64,000 bases of DNA from [Pantoea] beijingensis (GCF_022647505.1 NZ_CP071409.1:496001-560000), one strand, 5' to 3'; counted from the first letter of the stretch, positions 1 to 10,007 are shown. Program-made: numbers and translations. Notes: generated from the sequence alone by a model not told the origin.

Positions 1-3000
1 GGCATAGGTTCTGCCGTTTCAAGCAGTGAAGAGAGATCCAGGTTCTGCTGCTTGGCGGTAAAGCCGTCCAGTTCTTCCAGCAGTTCAGTACGGCCAATCA
101 GGTCTACCAGACGTTTGACGCCCAGCTCAGCCATGATTTCACGCGTTTCCTGCGCAATAAACTGGAAGTAGTTAGTCACGCGGTATGGCAGGCCGTGATA
201 ATGGTTTTTGCGCAGTTTTTCATCCTGAGTTGCGACGCCCGTTGCACAGTTATTCAGGTGGCAAATACGCAGGTATTTACAACCCAGTGCGACCATAGGG
301 CCGGTACCAAAACCAAAGCTTTCCGCACCTAAAATTGCGGCTTTAATGATATCGCGCCCGGTTTTAAGTCCGCCATCGACCTGCAGGCGAATCTTATGTC
401 GCAGGCCGTTAGCAACGAGTGCTTGCTGTGTTTCAACCAGCCCTAATTCCCACGGACAGCCGGCATATTTTACCGAGCTCAGCGGGCTGGCGCCTGTACC
501 GCCATCGTAACCTGCGATGGTGATCAGATCGGCATAGGCTTTAGCCACGCCGGTGGCAATCGTACCCACGCCGGGTTCGGATACCAGCTTCACCGAAATC
601 ATTGCTTTCGGGTTAACCTGTTTCAAATCAAAAATCAGTTGTGCCAGATCTTCAATCGAATAGATGTCATGGTGCGGCGGTGGTGAAATCAGCGTAACGC
701 CCGGCACCGAGTAGCGCAGTTTGGCAATATACGGCGTGACTTTATCACCCGGTAACTGCCCCCCTTCACCGGGTTTTGCCCCTTGAGCCACTTTAATCTG
801 GATCACATCCGCATTGACCAGATAAGCCGGTGTCACACCAAAGCGACCGGAGGCAACCTGTTTAATACGTGAAACTTTATTCGTTCCGTAGCGCGCGGGA
901 TCTTCACCGCCTTCGCCGGAGTTGGAGTAACCGCCCAACCCGTTCATAGCTTCAGCCAGCGATTCATGCGCTTCGGGGCTTAATGCGCCGATAGACATAG
1001 CTGCGGTATCAAAGCGTTTAAACAGTTCGGTTGCGGGTTCAACGTCATCCAACGGGATGGTTGCGCCATCAGGCTTTATGGCCAGCAGATCGCGTAGGGC
1101 AGCGACAGGACGTTCGTTAACGAGTTTTGCATACGGCTGATAATCGCTGTATTCACCGCTATTAACTGCTTTTTGCAGCGTGGCCACAACGTCCGGATTA
1201 TAGGCGTGATATTCGCCACCGTGGACGTATTTCAATAATCCACCTTGTTCCAGTGGCTTGCGTTGTAGCCATGCGCGTTTGGATAAGTTCAGCAGGTCCT
1301 GCTCAAAGTCGCTGAAATTTGCGCCGCTGATGCGGCTGACCACGCCCTGGAAGCAGAGCCCAGAAACGTCAGCATGAAGACCCACAGCTTCAAACAGCTT
1401 CGAACAGCGATAAGAGGCGATAGTCGAAATGCCCATTTTGGACATAATCTTGTATAAGCCCTTATTGATGCCGTTACGGTAGTTAAGCATCAGCGTGCGG
1501 TAATCTTTTTCGATCACACCGCTATCTGCCATTTTTGCCAGCGATTCGTAGGCGAGATACGGATAAACCGCCGTCGCACCGAAGCCAAGCAGTACGGCAA
1601 AATGATGTGGGTCGCGTGCGCTGGCGGTTTCAACGATGATGTTGGCATCGCAGCGCAGATTCTTATCGACAAGGCGCGATTGAACGGCGCCAACAATCAT
1701 CGGCGCAGGTACAGGCAAACGGCTGGTACCGATCGCGCGATCGGAAAGCACCAACAGCACCGTGCCGCCTTGAATCATTTTTTCAGCAGTATCGCATAGC
1801 GCAGTAATGGCTTCTTCCAGCGACTGTTCCTCGGGATTAAAGGTACAATCCAGCGTATCTGCGCGGTAGTACTCACCTTCCATCGTGGTCAACTGCTGGA
1901 AGTCGGAAAACAGCAGGATCGGCGATTTAAAACTCACGCGATGCGCCTGTCCCTCTGCTTCGCAGAAGACGTTCATTTCACGGCCGATACTGGTTGCCAG
2001 CGACATTACGTGATTTTCACGTAGCGGATCGATTGGCGGATTAGTGACCTGCGCAAATTGCTGTCTGAAATAATCATAGATGATGCGTGGGCGGCTGGAG
2101 AGCACGGCAAACGGCGTATCATCACCCATTGAGCCGACGGCTTCCTGGCCGTTTTCGCCCAGTACACGAATAATGGAATCCAACTCTTCGCTGCTGTACC
2201 CAAACTGTTTCTGATAGGTCGATAGCTGGAGATCGTCAAGTTCGCGGCTGCCGACACGATCATCAGGCAGATTTTCAAAGGGGACCAGACGGCGAACATT
2301 TTTCTCCATCCACTCTTTGTAAGGGTGGCGGCTTTTCAGATCGTTATCCGTTTCGGCGGAGTGCAGGATTCGGCCTGCCCGGGTATCGATAACCATCAAC
2401 TCGCCGGGTCCTACTCGCCCTTTTTCAACGACTTCATCTGGCTGGTAGTCCCAGATCCCGACTTCGGAGGCGCAGGTGATCAGTTTGTCTTTAGTAATGA
2501 CATAACGTGCAGGGCGGAGACCATTGCGATCGAGGTTACAGGCGGCATAGCGGCCATCGGACATCACGATGCCAGCAGGGCCATCCCAAGGCTCCATATG
2601 CATGGAGTTAAAATCAAAGAAGTCGCGCAGCTCCGGATCCATATCCGGATTGTTCTGCCAGGCTGGTGGAACCAGCAGGCGCATTGCACGGATAAGATCC
2701 ATACCGCCACTCAGGAACAGCTCCAGCATATTGTCCATTGAGCTTGAGTCGGAGCCGGTTTCGTTAACGAAAGGTGCGGCGTCCTGCAGGTCCGGGATCA
2801 ACGGTGTTTTAAACTTGTAGGCACGCGCCCGCGCCCATTGGCGGTTGCCCGCAATTGTATTGATCTCACCGTTGTGCGCCATATAGCGGAATGGCTGGGC
2901 TAATGGCCAGCGCGGTACGGTATTGGTGGAGAAGCGCTGGTGGAACAGGCAGATGGCCGATTCCAGACGCAGATCCGCGAGATCCAGATAGAAGCGCGGC

Positions 3001-3590
3001 AGGTCTGCTGGCATGCACAGACCTTTATAAATATTGACCTGGTTTGAGAAGCTACAGATATAAAAATCTTTATCCTGCAGGGCTTCAACGCGCTTTTCAA
3101 TACGACGGCGCGCCATGTACAGGCGGCGTTCCATATCACGCGGTCGCCAGCCTGCCGGTGCGTTGATAAATAACTGCTCAATGCGCGGCAGAGAGGAGAG
3201 GGCAATCTCACCTAAGACGTCTTCATTGGTAGGCACATCGCGCCAGCCAACGATTGACAGCGTTTCACGCAGGACTTCTTCCTCAACGATGCGGCGACTT
3301 TCGCTCGCTTTTTCATCATCTTTATTGAGAAAAAGCATACCAACAGCGTAATTTTTTGCCAAACGCCAGCCACGTTCTTCCGCCACGACGCGGAAGAAAC
3401 GGTCCGGTTTTTGTAATAGCAAGCCACAGCCATCGCCGGTCTTGCCGTCAGCAAGGATCGCCCCCCGATGCTGCATGCGGGCCAGTGCGTGAATAGCGGT
3501 ACGCACTACCTTGTGGCTAGGTTCGCCTTCTATGTGGGCGATCAGGCCGAAACCACAGTTATCCTTTTCAAGGGATTTATCGTACAACAT
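1..3590 (-). CDS. gltB: glutamate synthase (NADPH) large subunit, 3' end outside window
   Basis: Catalyses, with GltD, the reductive transfer of the glutamine amide to 2-oxoglutarate, giving two glutamates; cytoplasmic, the main nitrogen assimilation route with GlnA. About 1196 of roughly 1486 codons are present. Starting from the ATG at 3590 the protein reads [16 protein letters not shown]; the Cys at residue 12 is the expected N-terminal nucleophile exposed after removal of a short propeptide. Class II glutaminase domain, central domain and most of the FMN/Fe-S synthase domain follow. A GGGGAGG ribosome site precedes the ATG. An in-frame GTG at 3689 with its own AGAGGGG site would add 33 residues, including PQSLG just before the start, similar to the extended form once annotated in E. 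coli. Identification is certain; the start is probable. Confidence 0.97.
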   Translation of the reverse strand, partial: MLYDKSLEKDNCGFGLIAHIEGEPSHKVVRTAIHALARMQHRGAILADGKTGDGCGLLLQKPDRFFRVVAEERGWRLAKNYAVGMLFLNKDDEKASESRRIVEEEVLRETLSIVGWRDVPTNEDVLGEIALSSLPRIEQLFINAPAGWRPRDMERRLYMARRRIEKRVEALQDKDFYICSFSNQVNIYKGLCMPADLPRFYLDLADLRLESAICLFHQRFSTNTVPRWPLAQPFRYMAHNGEINTIAGNRQWARARAYKFKTPLIPDLQDAAPFVNETGSDSSSMDNMLELFLSGGMDLIRAMRLLVPPAWQNNPDMDPELRDFFDFNSMHMEPWDGPAGIVMSDGRYAACNLDRNGLRPARYVITKDKLITCASEVGIWDYQPDEVVEKGRVGPGELMVIDTRAGRILHSAETDNDLKSRHPYKEWMEKNVRRLVPFENLPDDRVGSRELDDLQLSTYQKQFGYSSEELDSIIRVLGENGQEAVGSMGDDTPFAVLSSRPRIIYDYFRQQFAQVTNPPIDPLRENHVMSLATSIGREMNVFCEAEGQAHRVSFKSPILLFSDFQQLTTMEGEYYRADTLDCTFNPEEQSLEEAITALCDTAEKMIQGGTVLLVLSDRAIGTSRLPVPAPMIVGAVQSRLVDKNLRCDANIIVETASARDPHHFAVLLGFGATAVYPYLAYESLAKMADSGVIEKDYRTLMLNYRNGINKGLYKIMSKMGISTIASYRCSKLFEAVGLHADVSGLCFQGVVSRISGANFSDFEQDLLNLSKRAWLQRKPLEQGGLLKYVHGGEYHAYNPDVVATLQKAVNSGEYSDYQPYAKLVNERPVAALRDLLAIKPDGATIPLDDVEPATELFKRFDTAAMSIGALSPEAHESLAEAMNGLGGYSNSGEGGEDPARYGTNKVSRIKQVASGRFGVTPAYLVNADVIQIKVAQGAKPGEGGQLPGDKVTPYIAKLRYSVPGVTLISPPPHHDIYSIEDLAQLIFDLKQVNPKAMISVKLVSEPGVGTIATGVAKAYADLITIAGYDGGTGASPLSSVKYAGCPWELGLVETQQALVANGLRHKIRLQVDGGLKTGRDIIKAAILGAESFGFGTGPMVALGCKYLRICHLNNCATGVATQDEKLRKNHYHGLPYRVTNYFQFIAQETREIMAELGVKRLVDLIGRTELLEELDGFTAKQQNLDLSSLLETAEPM

Positions 3591-3779
3591 ATCAGTGAAC
3601 CTCCCCAGGCTCTGCGGGATTCCCTGCGCCGACGACAGGCAGGCGTAGAAAGGGCTTGGCGACAAGTTTGCGCATCTTGCGCTTATCACGATGTCGCCCC
3701 TCTTTAATGGCCTTTAGCGTCGGTGTCACAAGTATTGAGGACTTGCTTCAGAGGGAATCTCAATTACTGCATAAATATG

Positions 3780-3796
3780 ACGAGTGCAACACTCGT
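3780..3796 (-). promoter_or_regulatory. hairpin in gltB leader
   Basis: ACGAGTG and CACTCGT are perfect 7-bp complements around the three-base loop CAA, about 190 bases upstream of the gltB ATG. It could fold in the gltB 5' untranslated RNA or be a dyad protein site. No T-run follows on either strand, so it is not a classical terminator. Confidence 0.4.
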
Positions 3797-3997
3797 CCAG
3801 AAAGCTTCCAGCGGATTTCCAAGTTATCGGGAAAGCGTACAGAGGTCAAATAGCGTTCTTAATGTTGATTTTTGTCATATTTTTAAGGTTATCCGATTGA
3901 TTTAAATGGTTTTTATTGTAGAAATTATCGTGAGATATTGATGATGGCTCGCATCTGAAATGTGAGCTGACTCACTATAGTGCAGTCGCCAAATCTC

Positions 3998-4014
3998 TGC
4001 ACCATGCTGGTGCT
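3998..4014. promoter_or_regulatory. probable NtrC (NRI) binding site
   Basis: TGCACCATGCTGGTGCT matches the NtrC consensus TGCACCA-N3-TGGTGCA at 16 of 17 positions and is dyad symmetric. A second, weaker TGCACTATAG-like element lies 15-30 bases away at 3973-3984 (read on the minus strand), like the paired enhancer sites of glnA. It sits about 410 bases from both gltB and arcB. Nitrogen control of glutamate synthase is a plausible role; I found no correctly spaced sigma-54 promoter. Confidence 0.55.
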
Positions 4015-4121
4015 GATAATATTTGTAGTATTTAATGCTGGTAAAATAAAAAAAACCGCATGATAAAACTATTTTTAATCCTTGTGCATATTTGAATCAA
4101 ATAGCCTGCCTGCATTAGTAA

Positions 4122-4148
4122 AATTAATCACGACAGGAGTGATTAATT
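4122..4148. repeat. perfect 10-bp inverted repeat
   Basis: AATTAATCAC, seven-base spacer GACAGGA, then GTGATTAATT. The arms are perfectly complementary. It is upstream of arcB (294 bases from the ATG) in a long spacer. It may be a dimeric repressor/activator operator or an RNA hairpin; no T-run follows. Confidence 0.6.
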
Positions 4149-4441
4149 CTTCGATAAAATTGAATTGTTATTCATTTTGATAAAAGGAAGCCTGATGACC
4201 GAGGGAGGTCACTATGTTGAAATGCGCGAATTGCAGAGAATAGCCTATAGACAGACGCGGTCCATCAGATTATGCAGTTGCAAAAATTAGTCAATAGCTT
4301 TCTCGCCGCGGGCACCATAAAGCGAGTAAGAAAGGTCTGCACGCACTAAAAAAGGGCGAAATAAGCCATTTTCCCTCTGTGGCGACTAAGTTAGCGTAAT
4401 TGCGATATGATTGAGCGATTCGAGCTGGAAGGAAGCCCTCT

Positions 4442-6778
4442 ATGAAGCAAATTCGATTGTTAGCACAGTATTATGTTGATTTGATGGTGAAGTTGGGCCT
4501 GGTACGTTTTTCACTGCTGCTGGCATCGGCGCTGGTCGTGCTGGCGATGATCGTACAAATGGCGGTGACAATGTTATTACGCGGCCATGTTGAAAGCATT
4601 GATGTGGTCAGATCGGTATTTTTTGGGCTGTTGATCACGCCGTGGGCGGTTTATTTCCTTTCTGTAGTTGTTGAGCAGCTTGAAGAGTCGCGGCAGCGCT
4701 TGTCGCGTCTTGTGGACAAATTAGAGGAGATGCGGAACCGGGATCTGGAGTTGAATCAACAGATGAAAGGTAATATCGCGCAGCTTAATCAGGAGATTTC
4801 AGATCGTATTAAGGCGGAAGAAGCACGCTTGCAGGCGATGGAAAAGCTCACGGAAGAGATGACGCGTCGTGAACAGGCGCAAATTGAGCTGGAGCAGCAA
4901 TCATCCTTTCTGCGTTCATTTCTGGATGCATCGCCCGATCTGGTCTTCTACCGCAATATCGATCAACAGTTTTCAGGCTGTAATCGGGCGATGGAGTTAC
5001 TGACTGGTAAAAGCGAACGCCAGTTAATTGGCCTGACACCCAAAGATGTTTATGACGAAGATGCGGCAACCAAGGTATTGGAAACCGATGACAAAGTGTT
5101 TCGTCATAACGTTTCGCTGACCTATGAGCAATGGCTGCAATATCCGGATGGCAGTAAAGCGTGTTTTGAAATCCGTAAGGTGCCGTATTATGACCGCGTA
5201 GGGAAACGTAGCGGGCTGATGGGATTTGGACGCGATATAACCGAGCGTAAGCGCTACCAGGACGCGTTAGAGAATGCCAGCAGGGAGAAGACTACCTTTA
5301 TCTCAACTATCAGCCACGAGCTTCGTACGCCGCTTAATGGCATTGTGGGGCTGAGTCGTATTCTGTTAGATACAGACCTGAATCCGGAGCAACTGAATTA
5401 CCTGAAAACTATCCACGTGTCTGCAATTACCCTCGGCAACATTTTTAACGACGTGATCGAGATGGATAAAATCGAACGTCGTAAAGTTCAGCTTGATAAC
5501 CAGCCCATCGACTTTACAAGCTTCCTTGCAGACCTGGAAAACCTTTCAGGTCTGTTAGTGCAGCCCAAAGGGCTGCGGTTTATCTTACAGCCGGATCTAC
5601 CGCTGCCGCACAAAATTATTACCGATGGTACACGCCTGCGCCAAATCCTGTGGAATTTAATTGGTAACGCGGTGAAGTTTACTCAGCAGGGCGAAATCGT
5701 GGTTCGCGTCCGCTATACACAGGACGAGAGCTTATGCTTTGAGGTGCACGATTCTGGTATGGGCATTCCCCAGGATGAGCAAGACAAGATCTTTGCAATG
5801 TATTACCAGGTTAAGGACCAGCACGGTGGCAAGCCAGCAACTGGAACGGGAATTGGTTTGGCGGTATCACGACGTCTGGCGCAGAGTATGGGCGGCGATA
5901 TCACTGTACTCAGTGCACCGGGACAAGGCTCCTGTTTTACGGTGGTGATCCACGCCCCGCGTGTGGCTGAAGAGGTGGAAGATGAAAGGCTTGAGGATGA
6001 AATGCCGCTGCCAGCTCTGCATGTGTTGTTGGTGGAAGATATTGAACTGAACGTTATCGTAGCACGCTCGGTACTCGAGAAGCTGGGCAATAGCGTTGAA
6101 GTGGCGATGACCGGCACTGCGGCGTTGGAGATGTTTGAGCCGGATGAGTTCGATTTGGTTCTGCTGGATATTCAGTTGCCGGATATGACGGGACTGGACG
6201 TTGCGCGTGAAATTCATCAGCGATTTGGTGATCGAACACTGCCGCCATTGATCGCACTAACGGCTAACGTGCTGAAAGATAAAAAAGAGTATCTCGAAGC
6301 CGGTATGGACGATGTATTGAGTAAGCCTCTGGCGGTTCCGGCTTTAACGGCGATGATCAAGAAATTCTGGGATCACCATAATGAACATAGTGAAGTCGAG
6401 GGTAATGCTATGGACGAGAAGAAATTGACGTTGCTTGATATCGCGATGCTGGAACAATACCTGGATTTGGTTGGCCCATCGCTCATTTACCAGAGCCTGG
6501 AAATGTTTGAACAGATGATGCCGGGTTATCTCGCTGTGCTGGACTCGAATATGATGGCGCGCGATCAAGCAGGTATAGCTGAAGAGGGCCATAAGATCAA
6601 AGGTGCTGCTGGTTCGGTAGGGCTTAAGCATTTGCAGCAACTGGCACAGCACATTCAGAGCCCTGAATTACCGGCATGGTGGGATAACGTGCAAGAGTGG
6701 ATTGATGAACTAAAACAGGAATGGCGTAATGACGTTCGGGTGCTGCGTGATTGGGTTGCCATAGCAGAAAAAAAATGA
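4442..6778 (+). CDS. arcB: aerobic respiration control sensor kinase ArcB
   Basis: Membrane hybrid histidine kinase that phosphorylates ArcA when quinones are reduced. It is 778 residues, the same as E. coli ArcB. Two membrane segments lie in residues 20-80 with a very short periplasmic loop, then a coiled coil, a PAS domain (about 150-270) retaining the two redox-active cysteines (in FSGCNRAM and KACFEIRK), the HisKA motif STISHELRTPLNG (His near 292), HATPase G-boxes (DSGMGIP, GTGIGLAV), a receiver domain with Asp in LLDIQLPD (near 576), and the C-terminal HPt domain with EEGHKIKGAAGS (His near 717). Start is supported by GGAAGGAAG upstream. Its 3' end overlaps the terminator tail of ArcZ on the other strand. 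Confidence 0.98.
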   Translation: MKQIRLLAQYYVDLMVKLGLVRFSLLLASALVVLAMIVQMAVTMLLRGHVESIDVVRSVFFGLLITPWAVYFLSVVVEQLEESRQRLSRLVDKLEEMRNRDLELNQQMKGNIAQLNQEISDRIKAEEARLQAMEKLTEEMTRREQAQIELEQQSSFLRSFLDASPDLVFYRNIDQQFSGCNRAMELLTGKSERQLIGLTPKDVYDEDAATKVLETDDKVFRHNVSLTYEQWLQYPDGSKACFEIRKVPYYDRVGKRSGLMGFGRDITERKRYQDALENASREKTTFISTISHELRTPLNGIVGLSRILLDTDLNPEQLNYLKTIHVSAITLGNIFNDVIEMDKIERRKVQLDNQPIDFTSFLADLENLSGLLVQPKGLRFILQPDLPLPHKIITDGTRLRQILWNLIGNAVKFTQQGEIVVRVRYTQDESLCFEVHDSGMGIPQDEQDKIFAMYYQVKDQHGGKPATGTGIGLAVSRRLAQSMGGDITVLSAPGQGSCFTVVIHAPRVAEEVEDERLEDEMPLPALHVLLVEDIELNVIVARSVLEKLGNSVEVAMTGTAALEMFEPDEFDLVLLDIQLPDMTGLDVAREIHQRFGDRTLPPLIALTANVLKDKKEYLEAGMDDVLSKPLAVPALTAMIKKFWDHHNEHSEVEGNAMDEKKLTLLDIAMLEQYLDLVGPSLIYQSLEMFEQMMPGYLAVLDSNMMARDQAGIAEEGHKIKGAAGSVGLKHLQQLAQHIQSPELPAWWDNVQEWIDELKQEWRNDVRVLRDWVAIAEKK

Positions 6779-6890
6779 CCCCGACCGAGGCCGGGGTGCG
6801 CTAAATACTGCGCCAACACCAGGGAAAAAGGTCACCTTTGCTATTCTTAGAGAAATCATACGGGGCAAAGGTTTGGTATTGGTTGAAACG
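6768..6890 (-). ncRNA. arcZ: ArcZ small regulatory RNA
   Basis: Hfq-dependent sRNA that activates rpoS translation and represses motility and other targets; in E. coli it is encoded just downstream of arcB on the opposite strand, as here. The minus strand carries the highly conserved core TCCCTGGTGTTGGCGCAGTA (6806-6825), followed by GCGCACCCCG, a terminator stem ACCCCG/CGGGGT with GCCTCGGT loop, then CATTTTTTTT. The U-tract is templated by the last Lys codons of arcB. The 3' end is clear; the 5' end (about 6890) is inferred from the 121-nt length in E. coli. The 5' half is not recognisably conserved. Confidence 0.9.
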
Positions 6891-7570
6891 CTTAGTTACA
6901 CCTTAGCAAATCTCTGAATACGTGTTACAAGATTCATTAAAATGTGTGATATGGAACCGCGTTTGCACACAGAAAACATTAATTTGCTGACACAGTCAAG
7001 TAAGGAATTAGTTTATGCAGTGTATTGGTGCATTTTTGAACGATTCTGGCACTTTTCGTGGCCATTGCGTTGACGATGTACCTTTTACTCTACCTTCAAT
7101 TAAATATGCGAATCAGTATACCGTAACGTTCGTAATGAAAAATCTCGCAACCCCTTGTAAAAAATAATAATAGATATTAAAGGAGGCTGATTTCAGGAAC
7201 AGTTTCCTGGAAGAGTCCTGAACCGATTGTGAGTGAGTTTAAGCTGCTAACCATACTAAGCCGATGTGGCAGCCTTGAGGGATATTTTTAGGGAATCTTA
7301 GACTAACTCTAAATAGGCGGTATGCCACCGTCAGTGGAAGAAATTGTGCCTTTAAAGGGAATTTGCAAAAGCTTTCCCATGTTATTTATAAGCAATGTAA
7401 ATCAATTGAATATGGCGACATAACTGCTCGCTCCCTTGGGATTCGTTATTTCATGAAGGTGATGCATACGACTGGAACCGATCCCATTAACGCCGGTGTT
7501 GTGAGGGCTGCGTTTAATCGCTGCGCTATATGAAAATGTTAAGTGAGTGACAAGTGACGGATATGATTGC
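6891..7570. other. long arcZ-mtgA spacer
   Basis: About 680 bases without a recognised gene. In E. coli elbB lies in this position; no ElbB-like reading frame is present. The region holds a 50-codon ORF (7015-7167), a 33-codon ORF (7322-7423, weak GGCGG site), and a small dyad CAGGAA-CAGT-TTCCTG after an isolated AAAGGAGG at 7180-7187 that has no start codon behind it. The arcZ promoter must lie near 6895-6940 on the minus strand. Confidence 0.6.
7015..7167 (+). CDS. possible small protein, 50 aa, unknown
   Basis: ATG at 7015 follows AAGTAAGGA by 6 bases and opens a 50-codon frame beginning MQCIGAFLND and ending KNLATPCKK. It has three cysteines and no signal peptide or membrane segment. I do not recognise the family. 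Nothing in the neighbourhood indicates a role; it may be a chance frame in a long AT-rich spacer. Confidence 0.3.
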   Translation: MQCIGAFLNDSGTFRGHCVDDVPFTLPSIKYANQYTVTFVMKNLATPCKK

Positions 7571-8296
7571 ATGAGAAAGCGTAAGGGGAGGCTGCTGCAG
7601 AAGCTAAAAGCCTGGGGATTACGCGTTGTTCTTAGCCTGGTGGGCATCTGGCTTGCAGGTATTGTTGCCTTTGCTTTTTTCCCCGTGCCGTTTTCTGCGG
7701 TTATGGTGGAACGTCAGCTTAGCGCGTGGCTCAAAGGGGACTTCGCTTATGTGGCGCACTCGGATTGGGTGGATATGGACGCTATCTCGCCATGGATGCC
7801 ATTAGCTGCTCTGGCTGCAGAGGATCAAAAGTTTCCAACGCATTGGGGATTTGATGTTGAGGCGATCTCCTCGGTACTGGAAAATGAGCCAGGTGCCAGA
7901 CAAATCCGCGGGGCTTCAACACTTTCTCAGCAGACCGCGAAGAATGTCTTTCTCTGGGATGGACGTAGCTGGATCCGTAAAGGGCTGGAGGCGGGAATTA
8001 CGGTGGGAATTGAAACGGTATGGACAAAGCGTCGCATACTGACGGTCTATCTCAATGTTGCCGAATTTGGTAATGGTGTATTTGGCGTGGAAGAAGCTTC
8101 ACAGCGCTTTTTTCATAAGCCTGCCAGCAAGCTAACGCAATCTGAAGCGGCATTGCTGGCGGCGGTACTGCCTAATCCACATCAGTTCAGAGTCAATGCG
8201 CCTTCCAGCTATGTGCTGCGGCGTCAGCAATGGATTTTGCGACAGATGCGGCAGTTGGGAGGGGAAGGCTTCTTGCGTCGGCATAAACTGGATTGA
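7571..8296 (+). CDS. mtgA: monofunctional biosynthetic peptidoglycan transglycosylase MtgA
   Basis: Family 51 glycosyltransferase that polymerises lipid II into glycan strands in the periplasm, anchored by one N-terminal membrane helix (about residues 14-37). Conserved GT51 motifs are present: [14 protein letters not shown] (catalytic Glu in EDQ), [20 protein letters not shown] and [12 protein letters not shown]. From the ATG at 7571 the protein is 241 residues, close to E. coli (242). An upstream in-frame GTG at 7547 would add eight residues but has no better ribosome site. It ends convergently with npr, 58 bases away. Confidence 0.95.
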   Translation: MRKRKGRLLQKLKAWGLRVVLSLVGIWLAGIVAFAFFPVPFSAVMVERQLSAWLKGDFAYVAHSDWVDMDAISPWMPLAALAAEDQKFPTHWGFDVEAISSVLENEPGARQIRGASTLSQQTAKNVFLWDGRSWIRKGLEAGITVGIETVWTKRRILTVYLNVAEFGNGVFGVEEASQRFFHKPASKLTQSEAALLAAVLPNPHQFRVNAPSSYVLRRQQWILRQMRQLGGEGFLRRHKLD

Positions 8297-8354
8297 AAGT
8301 GGGTCGGCTGAAAGCTGCAGGACGGGATAGGCTATATCCGCCATCGCGGCGTGA

Positions 8355-8627
8355 TTAGTCCTCGTCAAAACCCGCGTTAAAGAGCTCAACCACGGCTGAT
8401 AACGCCGCTTCCTCTTCGGGCCCACTGGCCTCTACCTCAATATGGCCACCTTTGGCTGAATCAAGCATAAGCAGCGCAATGACGCTGCTGGCCTCAGCCT
8501 CTGTTCCCGCTTCGTTACGGAGCAAAACTTCAGCGTCAAAGCTTTGAACCAGCTCGAATAATTTCATTGCCGGACGGGCATGCATACCAAGTTTATTCTG
8601 AATTTCAACGGTTTGCTTTACGGTCAT
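8355..8627 (-). CDS. ptsO: nitrogen PTS phosphocarrier NPr
   Basis: HPr-like protein (90 aa) that relays phosphate from PtsP to EIIA-Ntr. The active-site motif [10 protein letters not shown] is at residues 11-20 (His16), and the second conserved serine region [16 protein letters not shown] is present. Its start overlaps the rapZ stop by four bases, so translation is probably coupled; it is the last gene of the rpoN operon. In E. coli yrbL lies beyond it; here mtgA follows directly. Confidence 0.97.
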   Translation of the reverse strand: MTVKQTVEIQNKLGMHARPAMKLFELVQSFDAEVLLRNEAGTEAEASSVIALLMLDSAKGGHIEVEASGPEEEAALSAVVELFNAGFDED

Positions 8628-9478
8628 GATTTGCGTTTTTCCAGCGTACGATGGCGTGACTGCACGTTTTTGCCACGAGAACGAAAATAGTCGGCCAATT
8701 GTTCCGCAATATAGACGGAGCGATGTTTTCCACCCGTACAGCCAATGGCAACGGTCAGATAGCTACGATTATTGGTTTCCAACATTGGAAGCCATAACTC
8801 CAGGTAGCTGCGCGTTTGATAAATAAAATTATGAACCTCGGTATGGCGATCGAGGAAGGCTGCAACTGGCCGGTCAAGCCCGGTCATCGGGCGCAATTTA
8901 GGATCCCAATGCGGATTGGGTAAGAAGCGAACATCAAACACATAATCAGCATCGATGGGGATACCGTGCTTGAAGCCAAATGATTCAAACACCATAGTCA
9001 GTTCACGTTCACGTTTGCCCAATAGACGTGTGCGCAGCATTTCAGCCAACTCGTGTACCGACATCTCTGAGGTGTCGATGATCAGGTCTGCGCGTGAACG
9101 CAGTGGCTCCAGTAAATCGTTTTCTTCATCAATGGCGCTCTCCAGCGAAAGATTCTTGCTGGAAAGAGGATGCAGACGGCGCGTATCGCTATAACGGCGA
9201 ATTAACGTGTTGCGATCGGCATCAAGAAATAGCAACTGTGGAGAGAAGCTTTCCGGGAGGCTGGTTAGCGCTCTTTCAAAAACTTCTGGCGACTCTGGCA
9301 TGTTACGAACATCGATGCTGACCGCCGCAGACATATTGCGGTCGGCCAATGAGTTCGCCAGTTCAGGCAACAGCACTACCGGCAGGTTATCGACACAATA
9401 AAATCCCATGTCTTCGAGTGCACGCAGCGCGACGGATTTACCTGAACCAGAGCGTCCGCTGACGATCATCAGCACCAT
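8624..9478 (-). CDS. rapZ: RNase adapter protein RapZ
   Basis: Binds the sRNAs GlmY and GlmZ and delivers GlmZ to RNase E, tuning GlmS (glucosamine-6-phosphate) synthesis. It is 284 residues as in E. coli. The N-terminal P-loop GRSGSGKS is at 8-15, and a Walker-B like region LLFLDAD near 100. The C-terminal domain has the conserved [11 protein letters not shown] and ends in the basic RNA-binding tail [17 protein letters not shown]. It lies between ptsN and npr; the 43-base ptsN-rapZ gap shows no terminator. Confidence 0.97.
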   Translation of the reverse strand: MVLMIVSGRSGSGKSVALRALEDMGFYCVDNLPVVLLPELANSLADRNMSAAVSIDVRNMPESPEVFERALTSLPESFSPQLLFLDADRNTLIRRYSDTRRLHPLSSKNLSLESAIDEENDLLEPLRSRADLIIDTSEMSVHELAEMLRTRLLGKRERELTMVFESFGFKHGIPIDADYVFDVRFLPNPHWDPKLRPMTGLDRPVAAFLDRHTEVHNFIYQTRSYLELWLPMLETNNRSYLTVAIGCTGGKHRSVYIAEQLADYFRSRGKNVQSRHRTLEKRKS

Positions 9479-9521
9479 TAACTTTTCTCCCGATTAATAC
9501 GGCCTCCCGGCCGCATATGAC

Positions 9522-10007
9522 TTAGTGGCTCTCTTCCTGGTTCTCAGTGATGATATCGTACAATTCTTTATCACTCTGTGCCGCACGCAGGCGACGGCAG
9601 ACTGTCTTATCTGCGAGGCGCTTTGCAACGAGTGATAAAGTATGAAGATGGGTTTTGCACTGATCGGCGGGAACTAACAGAGCGAAAAGCAGATCGACCG
9701 GCTGATTATCGATGGCATCAAAGGCAATTGGCTGATCGAGACGGATAAACACACCAACGGCACGTAGTGTATCTTCTTCCAGCTTGCCGTGTGGGATAGC
9801 AATACCATTACCAATCCCTGTACTGCCCATACGCTCGCGCGTAAGAATGGCGTCAAAGATTATCTGGTGCGGAAGATTGAGCTGCTTAGCCGCTAATTCG
9901 CTGATAATTTCCAGCGCACGTTTTTTGCTCTGACAGTGTACGCCGCTACGGGTACAGGACTCATTGAGAACGGCGCTTAATTCCAGTGTTAGATCATTGT
10001 TCATCAT
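9522..10007 (-). CDS. ptsN: PTS IIA-like nitrogen regulatory protein EIIA-Ntr
   Basis: Terminal phosphate acceptor of the nitrogen PTS; in its dephosphorylated form it affects potassium transporters and kinases. 161 aa (E. coli 163). The phosphorylated His lies in GIAIPHGKLEED (about residue 73). Conserved SKKRALEIISELAAKQL and VDLLFALLVPADQ blocks are present. Expressed with hpf upstream and rapZ/npr downstream; the hpf-ptsN gap (276 bases) holds a strong hairpin. Confidence 0.97.
   Translation of the reverse strand: MMNNDLTLELSAVLNESCTRSGVHCQSKKRALEIISELAAKQLNLPHQIIFDAILTRERMGSTGIGNGIAIPHGKLEEDTLRAVGVFIRLDQPIAFDAIDNQPVDLLFALLVPADQCKTHLHTLSLVAKRLADKTVCRRLRAAQSDKELYDIITENQEESH

Larger units (their letters stand above)
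3591..4441. other. divergent gltB/arcB intergenic region
   Basis: An 850-base stretch with no convincing long gene. It contains the gltB leader with a 7-bp hairpin (3780-3796), a perfect 10-bp palindrome CACTATAGTG (3973-3982), an NtrC-like site (3998-4014), a perfect 10-bp inverted repeat (4122-4148) and one weak 31-codon ORF (4195-4290, preceded by AAAGGAAG). In E. coli the radical-SAM gene yhcC lies between gltB and arcB; no trace of it is readable here. AT content is higher than in the flanking genes. Confidence 0.7.

Noticed and set aside
2325..2741. 138-codon plus-strand ORF
   Set aside because: Lies wholly antisense to gltB and has no ribosome site or recognisable domain.
3784..3800. 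Minus-strand sigma-54 promoter for gltB around TGCAACACTCGTCCA
   Set aside because: Spacing between the GG and GC elements is nine rather than ten bases; the sequence is better explained by the 7-bp hairpin.
4195..4290. 31-codon ORF upstream of arcB
   Set aside because: Has a fair ribosome site but no protein-like signature; too short to call without conservation data.
4380..4400. TGGCGACTAAGTTAGC as a sigma-54 promoter for arcB
   Set aside because: The GG and GC elements are one base too far apart and the -12 half is TTAGC instead of TTGC.
7322..7423. 33-codon ORF upstream of mtgA
   Set aside because: The ribosome site is too close to the ATG and there is no recognisable sequence feature.
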